From Sphingobacterium sp. GVS05A (GTDB lineage: Bacteria > Bacteroidota > Bacteroidia > Sphingobacteriales > Sphingobacteriaceae), in contig NZ_JAHXYR010000012.1 in the NCBI RefSeq assembly GCF_019969845.1, forward strand, positions 1 to 64,000: a DNA stretch of 64,000 bases, given 5' to 3'. Position 1 is the stretch's first letter, and each line of letters begins with the position of its first letter. A program made the translations under genes and the position numbers. Shown piece after piece: positions 50,585 through 59,895 of this stretch. A model generated the notes under the pieces. It did not search any database. It was not told where the DNA came from and worked only from the letters and a program-made list of their open reading frames with translations.

Positions 50585-51904
50585 ATGAAAAATTTCTTGC
50601 GCACGATATTGCTGCTTTGGCTTATCCCATTCTCTACCCTTATTGCAAAGTCTCAAGATTTTGAAGACGTCTTTCGGATGCTTCAGGAATCAAAAATATT
50701 AAATGATCATTTCTATGGATTTTCACTGTATGACTTAAATGCGAATAAGTTTGTTCTGGACGTCAATGGCAATAAGCATTTTACGCCGGCTTCAAATACC
50801 AAAATGTATACAACCTATGCGGCGCTGGAGCTGTTGGGTGACTCCATTCCTGGATTGGAATATGTGGAAAGGGGTGACTCACTGTTGATCTGGGGGACGG
50901 GAGATCCAACTTTTTTGCATAATAGACTTGATACACGGGTGGTCTATAACTTTCTGAAAAGAACGAACAAAACAATTTATGTTGTGCCCGGAACAATGAA
51001 AAATAAGTTCTATGCCCACGGTTGGGCAATGGAGGATTTCGAAGCATACTATCAGCCTGAGATAAGCACTTTTCCGATTTATGGCAATGTGGTCACTTTC
51101 CGTCAAAGAGGGTATAATCATTTAAATACTTCTCCTGGGATTTTTCAGAAAGACCTGAATTTTTTACCTGAACCTAAAGCTGGTGATTTTGAACTTTCCC
51201 GCTCATTTCGGAGCAATGTTTTTTGGATGTCCAAACGCCCTGTTCCAAACGATTATGTCAATGAAGTACCGTTTATTTATTCCGATAGTCTATTTGTGAA
51301 ATTACTGTCAGACACACTCGGCAAAAAAGTAAATCTGATAGCCTATAAAAAACCGAATGATACAAAGATATTGTATTCCGGAGAGACCAAAAATCTGATC
51401 CGGGAGATGATGTTGCCAAGTGATAATTTTATCGCTGAACAATTTTTGATGATGTGCTCATGGAAGCAGTATGGCCAATTTGATACCTATCTGGTTCGGG
51501 ACTGGATGAAAAATAAAGTCTATAAGTTTTTTTCGAATGAGGTGGCGATTTTTGATGGATCGGGACTATCTTCCTATAACAAAGTCACACCACAGAATAA
51601 TGTTGACCTTCTGGTGCTTCTGAAAAATAAGATCCCAGATGAGCGGGTGCGTTTTCGACTGTTTTCTGCAGGTGGGGTGGATGGTACACTGAAAAGAACC
51701 TATAATAAAGACCAGGGCGAACCATTTGTTTTCGCAAAAACCGGAACAATTACGTCTGTGTATAACCAGAGTGGTTATCTGGTCACAAGGTCGGGAAGAC
51801 GACTTGCTTTCTCTTTTATGAACAATAATTATATTGATGATCGCGCAGGTGAAATTCGTAAAGAAATGGCTAAAATAATTACTTATATTCGTCAAACTTA
51901 TTAA
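50585..51904 (+). CDS. dacB: D-alanyl-D-alanine carboxypeptidase/endopeptidase, PBP4 type (S13)
   Basis: A 439-residue protein from ATG 50585 (MKNFLRTILLLWLIP, signal peptide about 1-22). The S-x-x-K motif is in FTPASNTKMYTTYAAL near residue 70, S-x-N is likely in PSDNFIAEQF (about 279) and the third motif is KTG in FAKTGTITSVYNQSGYL (about 385). It trims or opens peptidoglycan cross-links in the periplasm. The next gene begins 10 bases after its stop, so it probably starts an operon running to 53962. Confidence 0.9.
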   Translation: MKNFLRTILLLWLIPFSTLIAKSQDFEDVFRMLQESKILNDHFYGFSLYDLNANKFVLDVNGNKHFTPASNTKMYTTYAALELLGDSIPGLEYVERGDSLLIWGTGDPTFLHNRLDTRVVYNFLKRTNKTIYVVPGTMKNKFYAHGWAMEDFEAYYQPEISTFPIYGNVVTFRQRGYNHLNTSPGIFQKDLNFLPEPKAGDFELSRSFRSNVFWMSKRPVPNDYVNEVPFIYSDSLFVKLLSDTLGKKVNLIAYKKPNDTKILYSGETKNLIREMMLPSDNFIAEQFLMMCSWKQYGQFDTYLVRDWMKNKVYKFFSNEVAIFDGSGLSSYNKVTPQNNVDLLVLLKNKIPDERVRFRLFSAGGVDGTLKRTYNKDQGEPFVFAKTGTITSVYNQSGYLVTRSGRRLAFSFMNNNYIDDRAGEIRKEMAKIITYIRQTY

Positions 51905-51914
51905 GCCAATTTAA

Positions 51915-53213
51915 ATGGAAGCAATTGTAAAAAACAATAAAAAACTGATTCGTTCATGGGCGATGTTTGATTGGGCCAATTCCGCTTACAACCTCGTGAT
52001 CACTTCGACCATTTTCCCAGTATACTATACCGCAATTACAACGACAAAGGAACATGGTGATGTTGTTGATTTCTTTGGTTTGAAGATTGTCAATACTGCG
52101 CTTTCTAATTTTGCTTTGGCTGCGGCTTATTTGTTAATGTCATTTTCTTTGCCTTTTATATCGTCCTATGCAGATGCTAAAGGATTGAAAAAACCGATCA
52201 TGAAATTCTTTACTTATGTGGGAGCAATCTCATGTATGTGTCTGTTTTTCTTCAAACTTGATACCCTGGAGATCGGTATTATCTGTTTCGCTTTGGCTGC
52301 GATGGGTTATATCGGTGGTGTGTTGTTCAATAATTCCTACTTGCCGCTGTTAGCAACTGTAGATCAACAGGATCGGGTGAGTGCACAGGGATTTGCTTTT
52401 GGTTATATCGGTTGTGTGACCTTGCAGATACTTTGTTTTATCGTGGTTTTGAAACCGGAGTGGTTTGGTATTACCGATCCATCGTTGCCAGCCCGGATAT
52501 CTTTCTTGATGGTAGGACTGTGGTGGTTGGGCTTTTCCATGATTCCCTTTAAATATTTGCCTAAAATTGAAGCTACAGGCAATAATATCGGTAAAAGCTT
52601 TGTACAGAATGTGCGGGATGAGTTTAGCCATGTGATCCATAAAATTAAAGGTATACCCGAAATAAAGCAGTTTCTACCCGCTTTTTTCTTCTACGCAATC
52701 GGGGTACAGACACTGATGATCGTGGCCTCCTCATTTGGAGAGAAAATACTTCATCTTGGAGCTGAGCGATTAATTGCTACAATTCTTTTAATCCAACTTG
52801 TAGCGATCTTAGGTGCATTTTTGATGTCGTACTTGTCCAAGCTTTTTGGAAATATTAAGGTGCTGATCGTCGTAGTGATGATCTGGATTGCGATCTGTAT
52901 CGCTGCATTCTACTTGTCTACAGCAATGCAGTTTTATATTATTGCCGCATTGGTCGGTTTGGTTATGGGCGGAATTCAATCTTTATCGAGGTCGACCTAT
53001 TCCAAATTGATCCCAACGGATATCAAGGATACGACGGCTTTTTTCTCCTTTTATGATGTTACAGAAAAGGTGGCTATCGTCATTGGCTTGTTCTCCTTTG
53101 GCCTGATAGAACAGATCACACACAATATTCGCTATTCAGCACTGGTACTTTCTTTATTTTTTGTAATTGGATTGTTACTTTTGGTGCGGATATTAATATC
53201 CAATAAATCTTAA
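51915..53213 (+). CDS. MFS transporter, UMF1/Atg22-like
   Basis: A 432-residue membrane protein with about 12 segments. SWAMFDWANSAYNLVITSTIFP (about 14-35) is the N-terminal signature of the UMF1 (vacuole effluxer Atg22-like) family, and GLVMGGIQSLSRSTYSKLIP (about 349-368) is typical of its second half. Fungal Atg22 exports amino acids; bacterial substrates are unknown. It lies 10 bases after the PBP4 gene and 20 bases before the LutA-like gene. Confidence 0.88.
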   Translation: MEAIVKNNKKLIRSWAMFDWANSAYNLVITSTIFPVYYTAITTTKEHGDVVDFFGLKIVNTALSNFALAAAYLLMSFSLPFISSYADAKGLKKPIMKFFTYVGAISCMCLFFFKLDTLEIGIICFALAAMGYIGGVLFNNSYLPLLATVDQQDRVSAQGFAFGYIGCVTLQILCFIVVLKPEWFGITDPSLPARISFLMVGLWWLGFSMIPFKYLPKIEATGNNIGKSFVQNVRDEFSHVIHKIKGIPEIKQFLPAFFFYAIGVQTLMIVASSFGEKILHLGAERLIATILLIQLVAILGAFLMSYLSKLFGNIKVLIVVVMIWIAICIAAFYLSTAMQFYIIAALVGLVMGGIQSLSRSTYSKLIPTDIKDTTAFFSFYDVTEKVAIVIGLFSFGLIEQITHNIRYSALVLSLFFVIGLLLLVRILISNKS

Positions 53214-53233
53214 TTTTATTGATTGAATTAAAT

Positions 53234-53962
53234 ATGAAGGTAGAACTTTTTGTTCCTTGTTTTATAGATCAGCTTTATCCAGAAACCGCTTTTAATACGA
53301 TCCGTTTATTGGAGAAGGTGGGCTGTGAGGTGAGTTATAATCCTGATCAGACTTGCTGTGGGCAATCGGCTTATAATGCCGGTTTTTGGGACGAAGCGAA
53401 GCAGGTAGGAAAGAAGTTTTTAGAAGATTTTTCGGGAGATCATGTCATTATTTCTCCTTCGGCCTCCTGTACCGGTATGGTCAGAAATGGTTATAGCGAT
53501 CTGTTTGCAAATTCTGCAGATTCCCACCAATGTCATAAAATACAACAACAGGTCATGGAGGTTTCCGATTTCTTGGTCAATGTCTTGAAAAAAGATTATT
53601 TTGGGGCTGAATTGGAAGGTGTTGGGGTGTATCATGACTCTTGTTCAGCCCTGCGCGAGTGTAAGATCAAGGATGAACCGAGAAAATTGCTGAGCAAGGT
53701 GCTGGGATTGGAAATGGTGGAAGTAAAAGATAGTGAAACCTGTTGCGGTTTTGGTGGAAGTTTTGCTGTCAAGTTTGAGGGAATATCGGCGGCCATGGCG
53801 GAACAGAAAGTCAGGAATGCTATGGCATTGAATGCTGATTATATAATTTCGACAGATTCGTCTTGCTTGTTGCAACTGCAGGCGTATATTGATAAACATA
53901 AATTACCCATCCAAACCATGCATCTCGTGGATGTACTGACTACCGGTTGGGGAAATATATAA
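53234..53962 (+). CDS. LutA/YkgE-like (Fe-S)-binding oxidoreductase subunit
   Basis: A 242-residue protein from ATG 53234 (MKVELFVPCFIDQLYP). Two CCG domains carry NPDQTCCGQSAYNAGFWDEA (about 41-60) and DSETCCGFGGSFAVKFEGIS (about 172-191), the cysteine-rich motifs of LutA and GlcF-type proteins. LutA works with LutB and LutC in L-lactate oxidation, but these are not adjacent here, so the role is uncertain. It shares a tight gene order with the UMF1 transporter and the TIM-barrel protein. Confidence 0.88.
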   Translation: MKVELFVPCFIDQLYPETAFNTIRLLEKVGCEVSYNPDQTCCGQSAYNAGFWDEAKQVGKKFLEDFSGDHVIISPSASCTGMVRNGYSDLFANSADSHQCHKIQQQVMEVSDFLVNVLKKDYFGAELEGVGVYHDSCSALRECKIKDEPRKLLSKVLGLEMVEVKDSETCCGFGGSFAVKFEGISAAMAEQKVRNAMALNADYIISTDSSCLLQLQAYIDKHKLPIQTMHLVDVLTTGWGNI

Positions 53963-53986
53963 ATAACACACTTTAAATCTAAACAC

Positions 53987-54877
53987 ATGAATTCTAGAAG
54001 AGATTTTCTTAAAAACCTTGCATTAGCCTCTGCTGGTGTAGCATTGGCGCCATCGTTGGAGAGCTTTGCTGTAGCAAAGAAAGACTGGTTTGACATTTCC
54101 TTGGCTGAATGGTCATTGCATAAAACTTTATTTAAAGGTGATCTGAACAATTTGGATTTCCCGGTTATAGCTGCAAAAAAATATGGTATCTATGGTGTAG
54201 AGTATGTGAATCAATTCTTTAAAGATAAGGCTAATGATAACAATTACCTGACTGAACTGAACATGCGTGCAAAGGATAATGGTGTAAGGAATGTGTTGAT
54301 CATGGTTGATGGTGAGGGAAATCTTGGTGACGAAGATGAAACTAAAAGAAAACAGGCTGTACAAAATCACTATAAATGGATTTCTGCGGCAAACTTTTTA
54401 GGTTGCCATGCCATCCGCGTTAATGCAGCTGGTAAAGGTACACCTGATGAAGTCAGCAAACGTGTGGTGGAAAGCTTGACAGCGTTGTCTGATATCGGAA
54501 AGAAAGCGGGTATCAGTATTATCGTTGAAAATCATGGTGGTATTTCCTCGCATGGTGACTGGTTGGCTAAAACCCTGAAAGCTGTAGGAAGCAAATATTG
54601 TGGAAGTTTACCTGATTTGGGTAATTTCTATGAATATGACCGTTATCAAGGTGTGATAGACTTAATGCCTTATGCGCATGGTGTAAGTGCGAAAACACAT
54701 GATTTTGATGCGAATGGTAATGAAACTCAAATTGACTATGAGCGTATGTTAAAAATCGTGAAAAAGGCGAAATTCAAAGGCTATATTGGGATTGAGTACG
54801 AAGGAAGTAAATTGAGTGAAGAGGAAGGAATCTTCGCAACTAAAAAATTATTGGAGCGCTTGCGTCCATTGATCTAA
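53987..54877 (+). CDS. TAT-exported xylose-isomerase-like TIM-barrel protein (sugar phosphate isomerase/epimerase family)
   Basis: A 296-residue protein with a twin-arginine signal (NSRRDFLKNLALASAGVALA, about 2-21). The AP-endonuclease-2-type barrel has WSLHKTLFKGDL, IRVNAAGKGTPDEVSKR (about 145-161), ISIIVENHGGISSHGDW (about 177-193) and GYIGIEYEGSKLSEEEG (about 266-282), with His and Glu at metal-site positions. It may isomerise or epimerise a sugar in the periplasm; the substrate is unknown. It begins 24 bases after the LutA-like gene. Confidence 0.85.
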   Translation: MNSRRDFLKNLALASAGVALAPSLESFAVAKKDWFDISLAEWSLHKTLFKGDLNNLDFPVIAAKKYGIYGVEYVNQFFKDKANDNNYLTELNMRAKDNGVRNVLIMVDGEGNLGDEDETKRKQAVQNHYKWISAANFLGCHAIRVNAAGKGTPDEVSKRVVESLTALSDIGKKAGISIIVENHGGISSHGDWLAKTLKAVGSKYCGSLPDLGNFYEYDRYQGVIDLMPYAHGVSAKTHDFDANGNETQIDYERMLKIVKKAKFKGYIGIEYEGSKLSEEEGIFATKKLLERLRPLI

Positions 54878-54891
54878 TATAAAAGTATATA

Positions 54892-54929
54892 AACAAAGTT
54901 CTTTTCATGCTATTGGGGAGAACTTTGTT
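54892..54929 (+). terminator. Terminator after the TIM-barrel gene
   Basis: AACAAAGTTCT and AGAACTTTGTT form a perfect 11-bp stem with a 16-nt loop; CTTAACC follows, so the T run is weak. Confidence 0.6.
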
Positions 54930-55120
54930 CTTAACCGAGAATTTAATCGATAGGAGATATCCTATTGAAGTAAATCTAAATTTTGTCCATATTATTTGTC
55001 GACTGATTTGATTGCAACACCTTCTTTGGTGGCCTATGAACATAGGACGATCTGATCTGGATAGCAATGGATAAATTGAAATCACACTACCTGATATTGA
55101 AAAATAACGATTAGAAAAAC

Positions 55121-56695
55121 ATGAATTTTGAAAAAGATGCTGTTCTGGAATCTCACTTAAATCAAGTGGGGGCTGAACGAGTATTGGTGAAAGGGCATCC
55201 CGCTGGATTATTTGTATTGTTTTTTACGGAGATGTGGGAACGTTTTAGTTACTATGGCATGCGTGCGCTATTGGTAAACTTTCTGGTTTCGACGATTGCG
55301 CAACATGGCTGGGGCTGGACAAATTCGGAGGCCATGAAGCTGTACGGCCTGTATACGGGCATGGTCTTTTTAACGCCTTTATTCGGTGGAATTATCGCGG
55401 ATCGTCTGATAGGATATAAAAAGTCTATCATGGTAGGGGCGGTCATCATGACCCTAGGCCATATTTCGATGGCTATGGAGGGATTTAATAAAAATTTCTT
55501 TTTGGCTGGATTGGTCCTTATTGTTCTGGGAAATGGTTTGTTCAAACCCAATATATCTTCTATGGTCGGTAAGCTATATCCTGATAAGGGCGGTAAAAAG
55601 GATGCCGGATATACGATTTTCTATATGGGGATCAATGGTGGAGCCTTTTTGGGTATGATGCTGTGCGGTTATATCGGTGAGAAAATAGGCTGGCATTATG
55701 GTTTTGGACTTGCCGGTATATTTATGTTTCTGGGCATGTTGCAGTTTTACTTTGCACAACGCATCTTTGGGAAAATAGGGGATACACCAGAAAAAGAAAA
55801 CTCGGTTTCGGAGAAGTTGAATCAGGACGATGAACACCCAAGGCATATTGTACGTGATCGGCTATTGGTCATCGCAATTTTTATGTTCTCAAGTATTGTA
55901 TTCCATTTAGCTTTTGAACAGGCCGGAGGTTCGATGACCATATTCGCCAAAAATTATACCCAGCGTGTACTGAGCGGAGATGCTGCCACAATTTTTAAAT
56001 GGGCAGATTTCGCGTTAACTATCGTACCTATTGTTGTGATTACCGGTGTACTGTTGGTATTGGCGAAGAAAATAATCCGTAAATACCCCTTAATCATACT
56101 CTTTTCCAGCATCTCATTTGTGATTATTTGGTCGTTGTGCCTATGGAAGGTGTACCGTGAATATCATGGCATGAATTCGGAAGTGACCGTATCTTGGTTT
56201 CCCATGCTCAATTCTTTCTTTATCATAACGCTAGCCACTTCATTCAGTAAGATCTGGGAGCGTGTATGGAATCCGTCTGGTCCGATTAAGTTCGCGATGG
56301 GGCTAACCTTGGTCGGTGTTGGGTTTGCTGCCTTAGCAATAGGGAGCGCAGAGATTCCAACAGGGGCAAAGACGGCTTCGGTCAGTATGATCTGGTTGAT
56401 ATTGGCTTACTTTTTTCATACGGTGGGTGAGCTTTGCATCGGTCCGGTGGGTTTGTCTTATGTGAGTAAATTGTCGCCAAAGAAATTCCTGGGACTGTTA
56501 TTCGGTTTTTGGTTTTGTGCCAATGCCATCGCTAATTTTATTGGTGGATTTATTGGTTCATACATTGATAAGATTACCGAATCACACTCCATGTCGTTTT
56601 TCTTTGCCGTGTTTACCGTGATACCTATGATAGCGGCAGTATTTCTGCTGCTTGGTAACAAAAAAATAAAAAAGATGATGCATGGGATTGATTAA
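55121..56695 (+). CDS. POT family proton-coupled peptide transporter, copy 1
   Basis: A 524-residue membrane protein with about 14 helices. The POT signature FTEMWERFSYYGMRALLV (about 31-48) contains the ExxER motif for proton coupling, and NGLFKPNISSMVGKLYPD (about 141-158) is the second family block. It imports di- and tripeptides. It is about three quarters identical by eye to the next gene, so the pair arose by tandem duplication. 83 bases separate the two, without a hairpin. Confidence 0.93.
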   Translation: MNFEKDAVLESHLNQVGAERVLVKGHPAGLFVLFFTEMWERFSYYGMRALLVNFLVSTIAQHGWGWTNSEAMKLYGLYTGMVFLTPLFGGIIADRLIGYKKSIMVGAVIMTLGHISMAMEGFNKNFFLAGLVLIVLGNGLFKPNISSMVGKLYPDKGGKKDAGYTIFYMGINGGAFLGMMLCGYIGEKIGWHYGFGLAGIFMFLGMLQFYFAQRIFGKIGDTPEKENSVSEKLNQDDEHPRHIVRDRLLVIAIFMFSSIVFHLAFEQAGGSMTIFAKNYTQRVLSGDAATIFKWADFALTIVPIVVITGVLLVLAKKIIRKYPLIILFSSISFVIIWSLCLWKVYREYHGMNSEVTVSWFPMLNSFFIITLATSFSKIWERVWNPSGPIKFAMGLTLVGVGFAALAIGSAEIPTGAKTASVSMIWLILAYFFHTVGELCIGPVGLSYVSKLSPKKFLGLLFGFWFCANAIANFIGGFIGSYIDKITESHSMSFFFAVFTVIPMIAAVFLLLGNKKIKKMMHGID

Positions 56696-56778
56696 TTCAT
56701 AGAAAAATAGTGTATCTTCATGCGATTTTTATCAAATTAAAAACAAAACCTGAGTTATAAAACAATTATTGAAATTAT

Positions 56779-58368
56779 ATGAATCAAGAAAAAGATCAAG
56801 TTCTTGTAGCACATCTGGCCAAGCAGGGGATAGATGACAAGATGGTAAATGGGCATCCTGCCGGATTATTTGTGCTGTTCTTTACGGAAATGTGGGAGCG
56901 TTTTAGTTATTATGGAATGCGGGCGCTATTGACCTTATTTTTAATCAGTACGATCGCTGATGGGGGATGGGAATGGAGCAATGAACGCGCAATGAAGTTA
57001 TATGGTTTATATACAGGTTTTGTTTATTTGACTCCGCTGATTGGTGGTATGATTGCGGATAAATTGACCGGTTTTAAAAAGGCTATCTTGATAGGTGCGT
57101 TGATTATGACGCTGGGTCACCTATCCATGGCATTTGAGGCTGTCAATTCAGGCTTCTTTTTCTTAGGTCTACTCTTGATGATCTTGGGAAATGGGATGTT
57201 TAAACCAAATATCTCCTCAATGGTTGGAAACCTATACCCAGATAAAAGTGCGAAGAAAGATGCAGGTTATACGATTTTCTATATGGGTATCAATGCTGGT
57301 TCATTTTTAGGAATGCTTTTGTGTGGCTATATCGGTGAGAAGATCGGTTGGCACTATGGATTTGGTTTAGCAGGGGTTTTTATGTTTTTTGGAATGTTAC
57401 AATTCTATTTTGGACAGAAAATATTCGGAATTATTGGCGATACTCCCAAAGCTCTACAGGCTCATCACGACGAGAAAGTTAAAAATAAAGAAGAGGTTGA
57501 TGAGGTTATTCCCGGTAATGTCGTTAGAGACCGCCTTATTGTCGTTACAATATTCATGCTTGCCAGTGTGGTATTCTTTTTATCTTTTGAACAAGCCGGA
57601 GGTTCCATGTCTATTTTTGCCAAAGATTATACACAGCGTGTACTTTCAGGGGACTCAGCAGTAGCCTTTAAATGGATTGATACTATCCTAACGATTGTTC
57701 CCATTGTTATTGTAACTATTGTATTGACTGCTCTTGCCAGAAAGATCTATAAACAATATCCATTGACGATTTTGTTTACAGCGATTTCCTTTGGTATTAT
57801 CTGGTGCCTGGGCTTATGGAAAGTATTTCGTGAGATCGGTATAACAGGCTCGGAGGTTGGCGCTTCTTGGTTCCAGATATTAAATGCATTTTTTATTATT
57901 TCGCTAGCATCGTCTTTCAGTAAATTCTGGGAAAAAATATGGAATCCTTCGGGACCCGTAAAATTCGCTATGGGTTTGATCCTGGTCGGTATTGGTTTTG
58001 CGGCTTTGGCTTACGGTGCAAATGATATTCCGCAGGGGGCCAAAACAGCTTCAGTTAGTATGATATGGCTTGTTATCGCTTATTTCTTCCACTCAGCGGG
58101 AGAACTTTGTCTATCACCTGTAGGACTTTCTTATGTAAGTAAACTCTCTCCAAAGAAGTTTTTAGGCTTACTTTTTGGCTGTTGGTTCTGTGCTTCTGCC
58201 ATCGCTAATTTTATTGGTGGATTTTTAGGTTCCTATATTGATAAAATTACAACGGAACATTCGATGTCTTATTTCTTTATGATCTTTGCTATCGTTCCTG
58301 CCGTAACTGCATTATTATTGATCGTTTTCAATCCTATTCTGAAAAAGATGATGCATGGCATCAACTAA
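56779..58368 (+). CDS. POT family proton-coupled peptide transporter, copy 2
   Basis: A 529-residue paralogue of the preceding transporter, with FTEMWERFSYYGMRALLT (about 34-51) and NGMFKPNISSMVGNLYPD. Differences cluster in the central loop (about 225-245), where copy 2 is longer and more charged, and in the 57841-57870 region. Different peptide preference is possible but unproven. A 14-bp terminator follows. Confidence 0.93.
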   Translation: MNQEKDQVLVAHLAKQGIDDKMVNGHPAGLFVLFFTEMWERFSYYGMRALLTLFLISTIADGGWEWSNERAMKLYGLYTGFVYLTPLIGGMIADKLTGFKKAILIGALIMTLGHLSMAFEAVNSGFFFLGLLLMILGNGMFKPNISSMVGNLYPDKSAKKDAGYTIFYMGINAGSFLGMLLCGYIGEKIGWHYGFGLAGVFMFFGMLQFYFGQKIFGIIGDTPKALQAHHDEKVKNKEEVDEVIPGNVVRDRLIVVTIFMLASVVFFLSFEQAGGSMSIFAKDYTQRVLSGDSAVAFKWIDTILTIVPIVIVTIVLTALARKIYKQYPLTILFTAISFGIIWCLGLWKVFREIGITGSEVGASWFQILNAFFIISLASSFSKFWEKIWNPSGPVKFAMGLILVGIGFAALAYGANDIPQGAKTASVSMIWLVIAYFFHSAGELCLSPVGLSYVSKLSPKKFLGLLFGCWFCASAIANFIGGFLGSYIDKITTEHSMSYFFMIFAIVPAVTALLLIVFNPILKKMMHGIN

Positions 58369-58391
58369 GATAACTGTCTTAAAATTAGAAT

Positions 58392-58433
58392 AACAATAAA
58401 GGGCCAATCTATTATGATCGGCCCTTTATTGTT
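58392..58433. terminator. Bidirectional terminator between POT transporter and CNNM/CorC genes
   Basis: AACAATAAAGGGCC and GGCCCTTTATTGTT form a perfect 14-bp stem with a 14-nt loop. Confidence 0.88.
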
Positions 58434-58455
58434 ATTGAAAGTGATAAACTTTGTT

Positions 58456-59748
58456 TTATTCCTCGACTTTTAATAACAGCTTATCTATACGATTGCCATC
58501 CATATCCAAAACCTCAAATACCATGTTTTTGAAGCGTACACGTTCGCCCTCCTCAGGGACGTGATCCAATAATAAAAATACCAGACCTCCGACTGTTGTA
58601 ACATTGTTGATGTCGTCCTCGTCTTCTTCTGAAAGGCCTATCTCAAATTCATCCAAGAGATCCTCGATCTGATATTGGCCATCAACGACATAGTCGCCAC
58701 TTTCCAATTGACGCATTTTGGGACGTACACTGATGTCGCTTTCGGTAATGTTACCAACCAGGTCTCCTACGATGTCGCGTAGTGTAATAATACCTTGTGG
58801 AGAGCCATATTCGTCGATAACCACTGCTTGATGCACCTGCGATGTTCTCAGCGCATTCATAATACTATATGAAGGACTGAATTCGTTGACGAACTTGATC
58901 GGCAGCAGAAGTTCCCTGAGATCAAAGGGTTTGTTTTGAAAACATTGTCTAAGCAGCGATTTGACATGGACAACACCTTTGATATTGTCCAGTCCACCTT
59001 CGCAAACAGGATAAATGGAATGGTCATTGTCAAGGATAATCTGCCTGTTCTCTTCAAAACTGTCTTCAAGATCCAGAAACACAATGTTCTTGCGGTGAGT
59101 CATCAGATTGATCGCTTTTTTGTCACCTAAACTGAGGAGACGATCCACGATATCGTGTTCAATGCCTTCAATCACACCGCTATCGACCCCTTCGTCGACC
59201 AATGCCTTGATTTCTTCTTCGGTAACACTGTTTCCCGTACTTTTGATATTGAGGATCTTGACAATAAACTCTGTCGAGGCGCTCAATAACCAGACAAATG
59301 GTCTGACAATCTTGCTGAGCAAGTTCATCGGGTAAGCAATCAACATGGCATATTTTTCAGGGATAGCCATCCCGATACGCTTGGGTACCAGTTCGCCAAG
59401 AACCAATGAAAAATAGGTAATGATCAGCACCACCAAAACAACCGCTAGCTCGTGGCTATAGGGTGCGAGTATGCTCGATGTATTAAAAACTTCGATCAGG
59501 TAGGCAGAGATGCTACCCCCCGAAAAGAAACCTGTTAAGATACCAATTAGCGTAATCCCAATTTGTACTGTGGATAGAAAGCTATTGGGGGATTCCTTGA
59601 GATGTAGTGCAATCTTGGCAGCTGGATTATTCTTATCGCTCTCGGCCTGTAAGCGCGCCTTTCTGCTGGAAACAATTGAAATTTCGGAAGCAGATAGGAT
59701 TCCATTTAAGATAATTAGTACTAAGATTATAATTGCTTCGGTGAGCAT
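58456..59748 (-). CDS. CNNM/CorC family transport-associated protein (hemolysin family)
   Basis: A 430-residue protein with an N-terminal DUF21/CNNM membrane domain (about 1-190, including GILSASEISIVSSRKARLQA), two CBS domains (about 205-330, HSIYPVCEGGLDNIKGVVHV) and a CorC_HlyC domain (about 345-425). Bacterial CNNM proteins export Mg2+; some, such as GldE, assist gliding. The gene is alone and no gliding genes are nearby, so the general call is kept. Confidence 0.9.
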   Translation of the reverse strand: MLTEAIIILVLIILNGILSASEISIVSSRKARLQAESDKNNPAAKIALHLKESPNSFLSTVQIGITLIGILTGFFSGGSISAYLIEVFNTSSILAPYSHELAVVLVVLIITYFSLVLGELVPKRIGMAIPEKYAMLIAYPMNLLSKIVRPFVWLLSASTEFIVKILNIKSTGNSVTEEEIKALVDEGVDSGVIEGIEHDIVDRLLSLGDKKAINLMTHRKNIVFLDLEDSFEENRQIILDNDHSIYPVCEGGLDNIKGVVHVKSLLRQCFQNKPFDLRELLLPIKFVNEFSPSYSIMNALRTSQVHQAVVIDEYGSPQGIITLRDIVGDLVGNITESDISVRPKMRQLESGDYVVDGQYQIEDLLDEFEIGLSEEDEDDINNVTTVGGLVFLLLDHVPEEGERVRFKNMVFEVLDMDGNRIDKLLLKVEE

Positions 59749-59842
59749 AATGTTATGGAAAAATTGTTTGTGAACGCTAATTTAAGAAAAAGGCAGCCTA
59801 AATGGTAGAACTATCGGTATTATATTAAATGCTATAACGAAA

Positions 59843-59871
59843 GAAGCTGTATCTTTTCGGGATACAGCTTC
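59843..59871 (-). terminator. Terminator after the GH109 gene
   Basis: GAAGCTGTATC and GATACAGCTTC form a perfect 11-bp stem with a 7-nt loop, 25 bases after the GH109 stop; TTTC follows on the minus strand. Confidence 0.75.
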
Positions 59872-59895
59872 TATGGTTTATACTATTTTGTGCTA

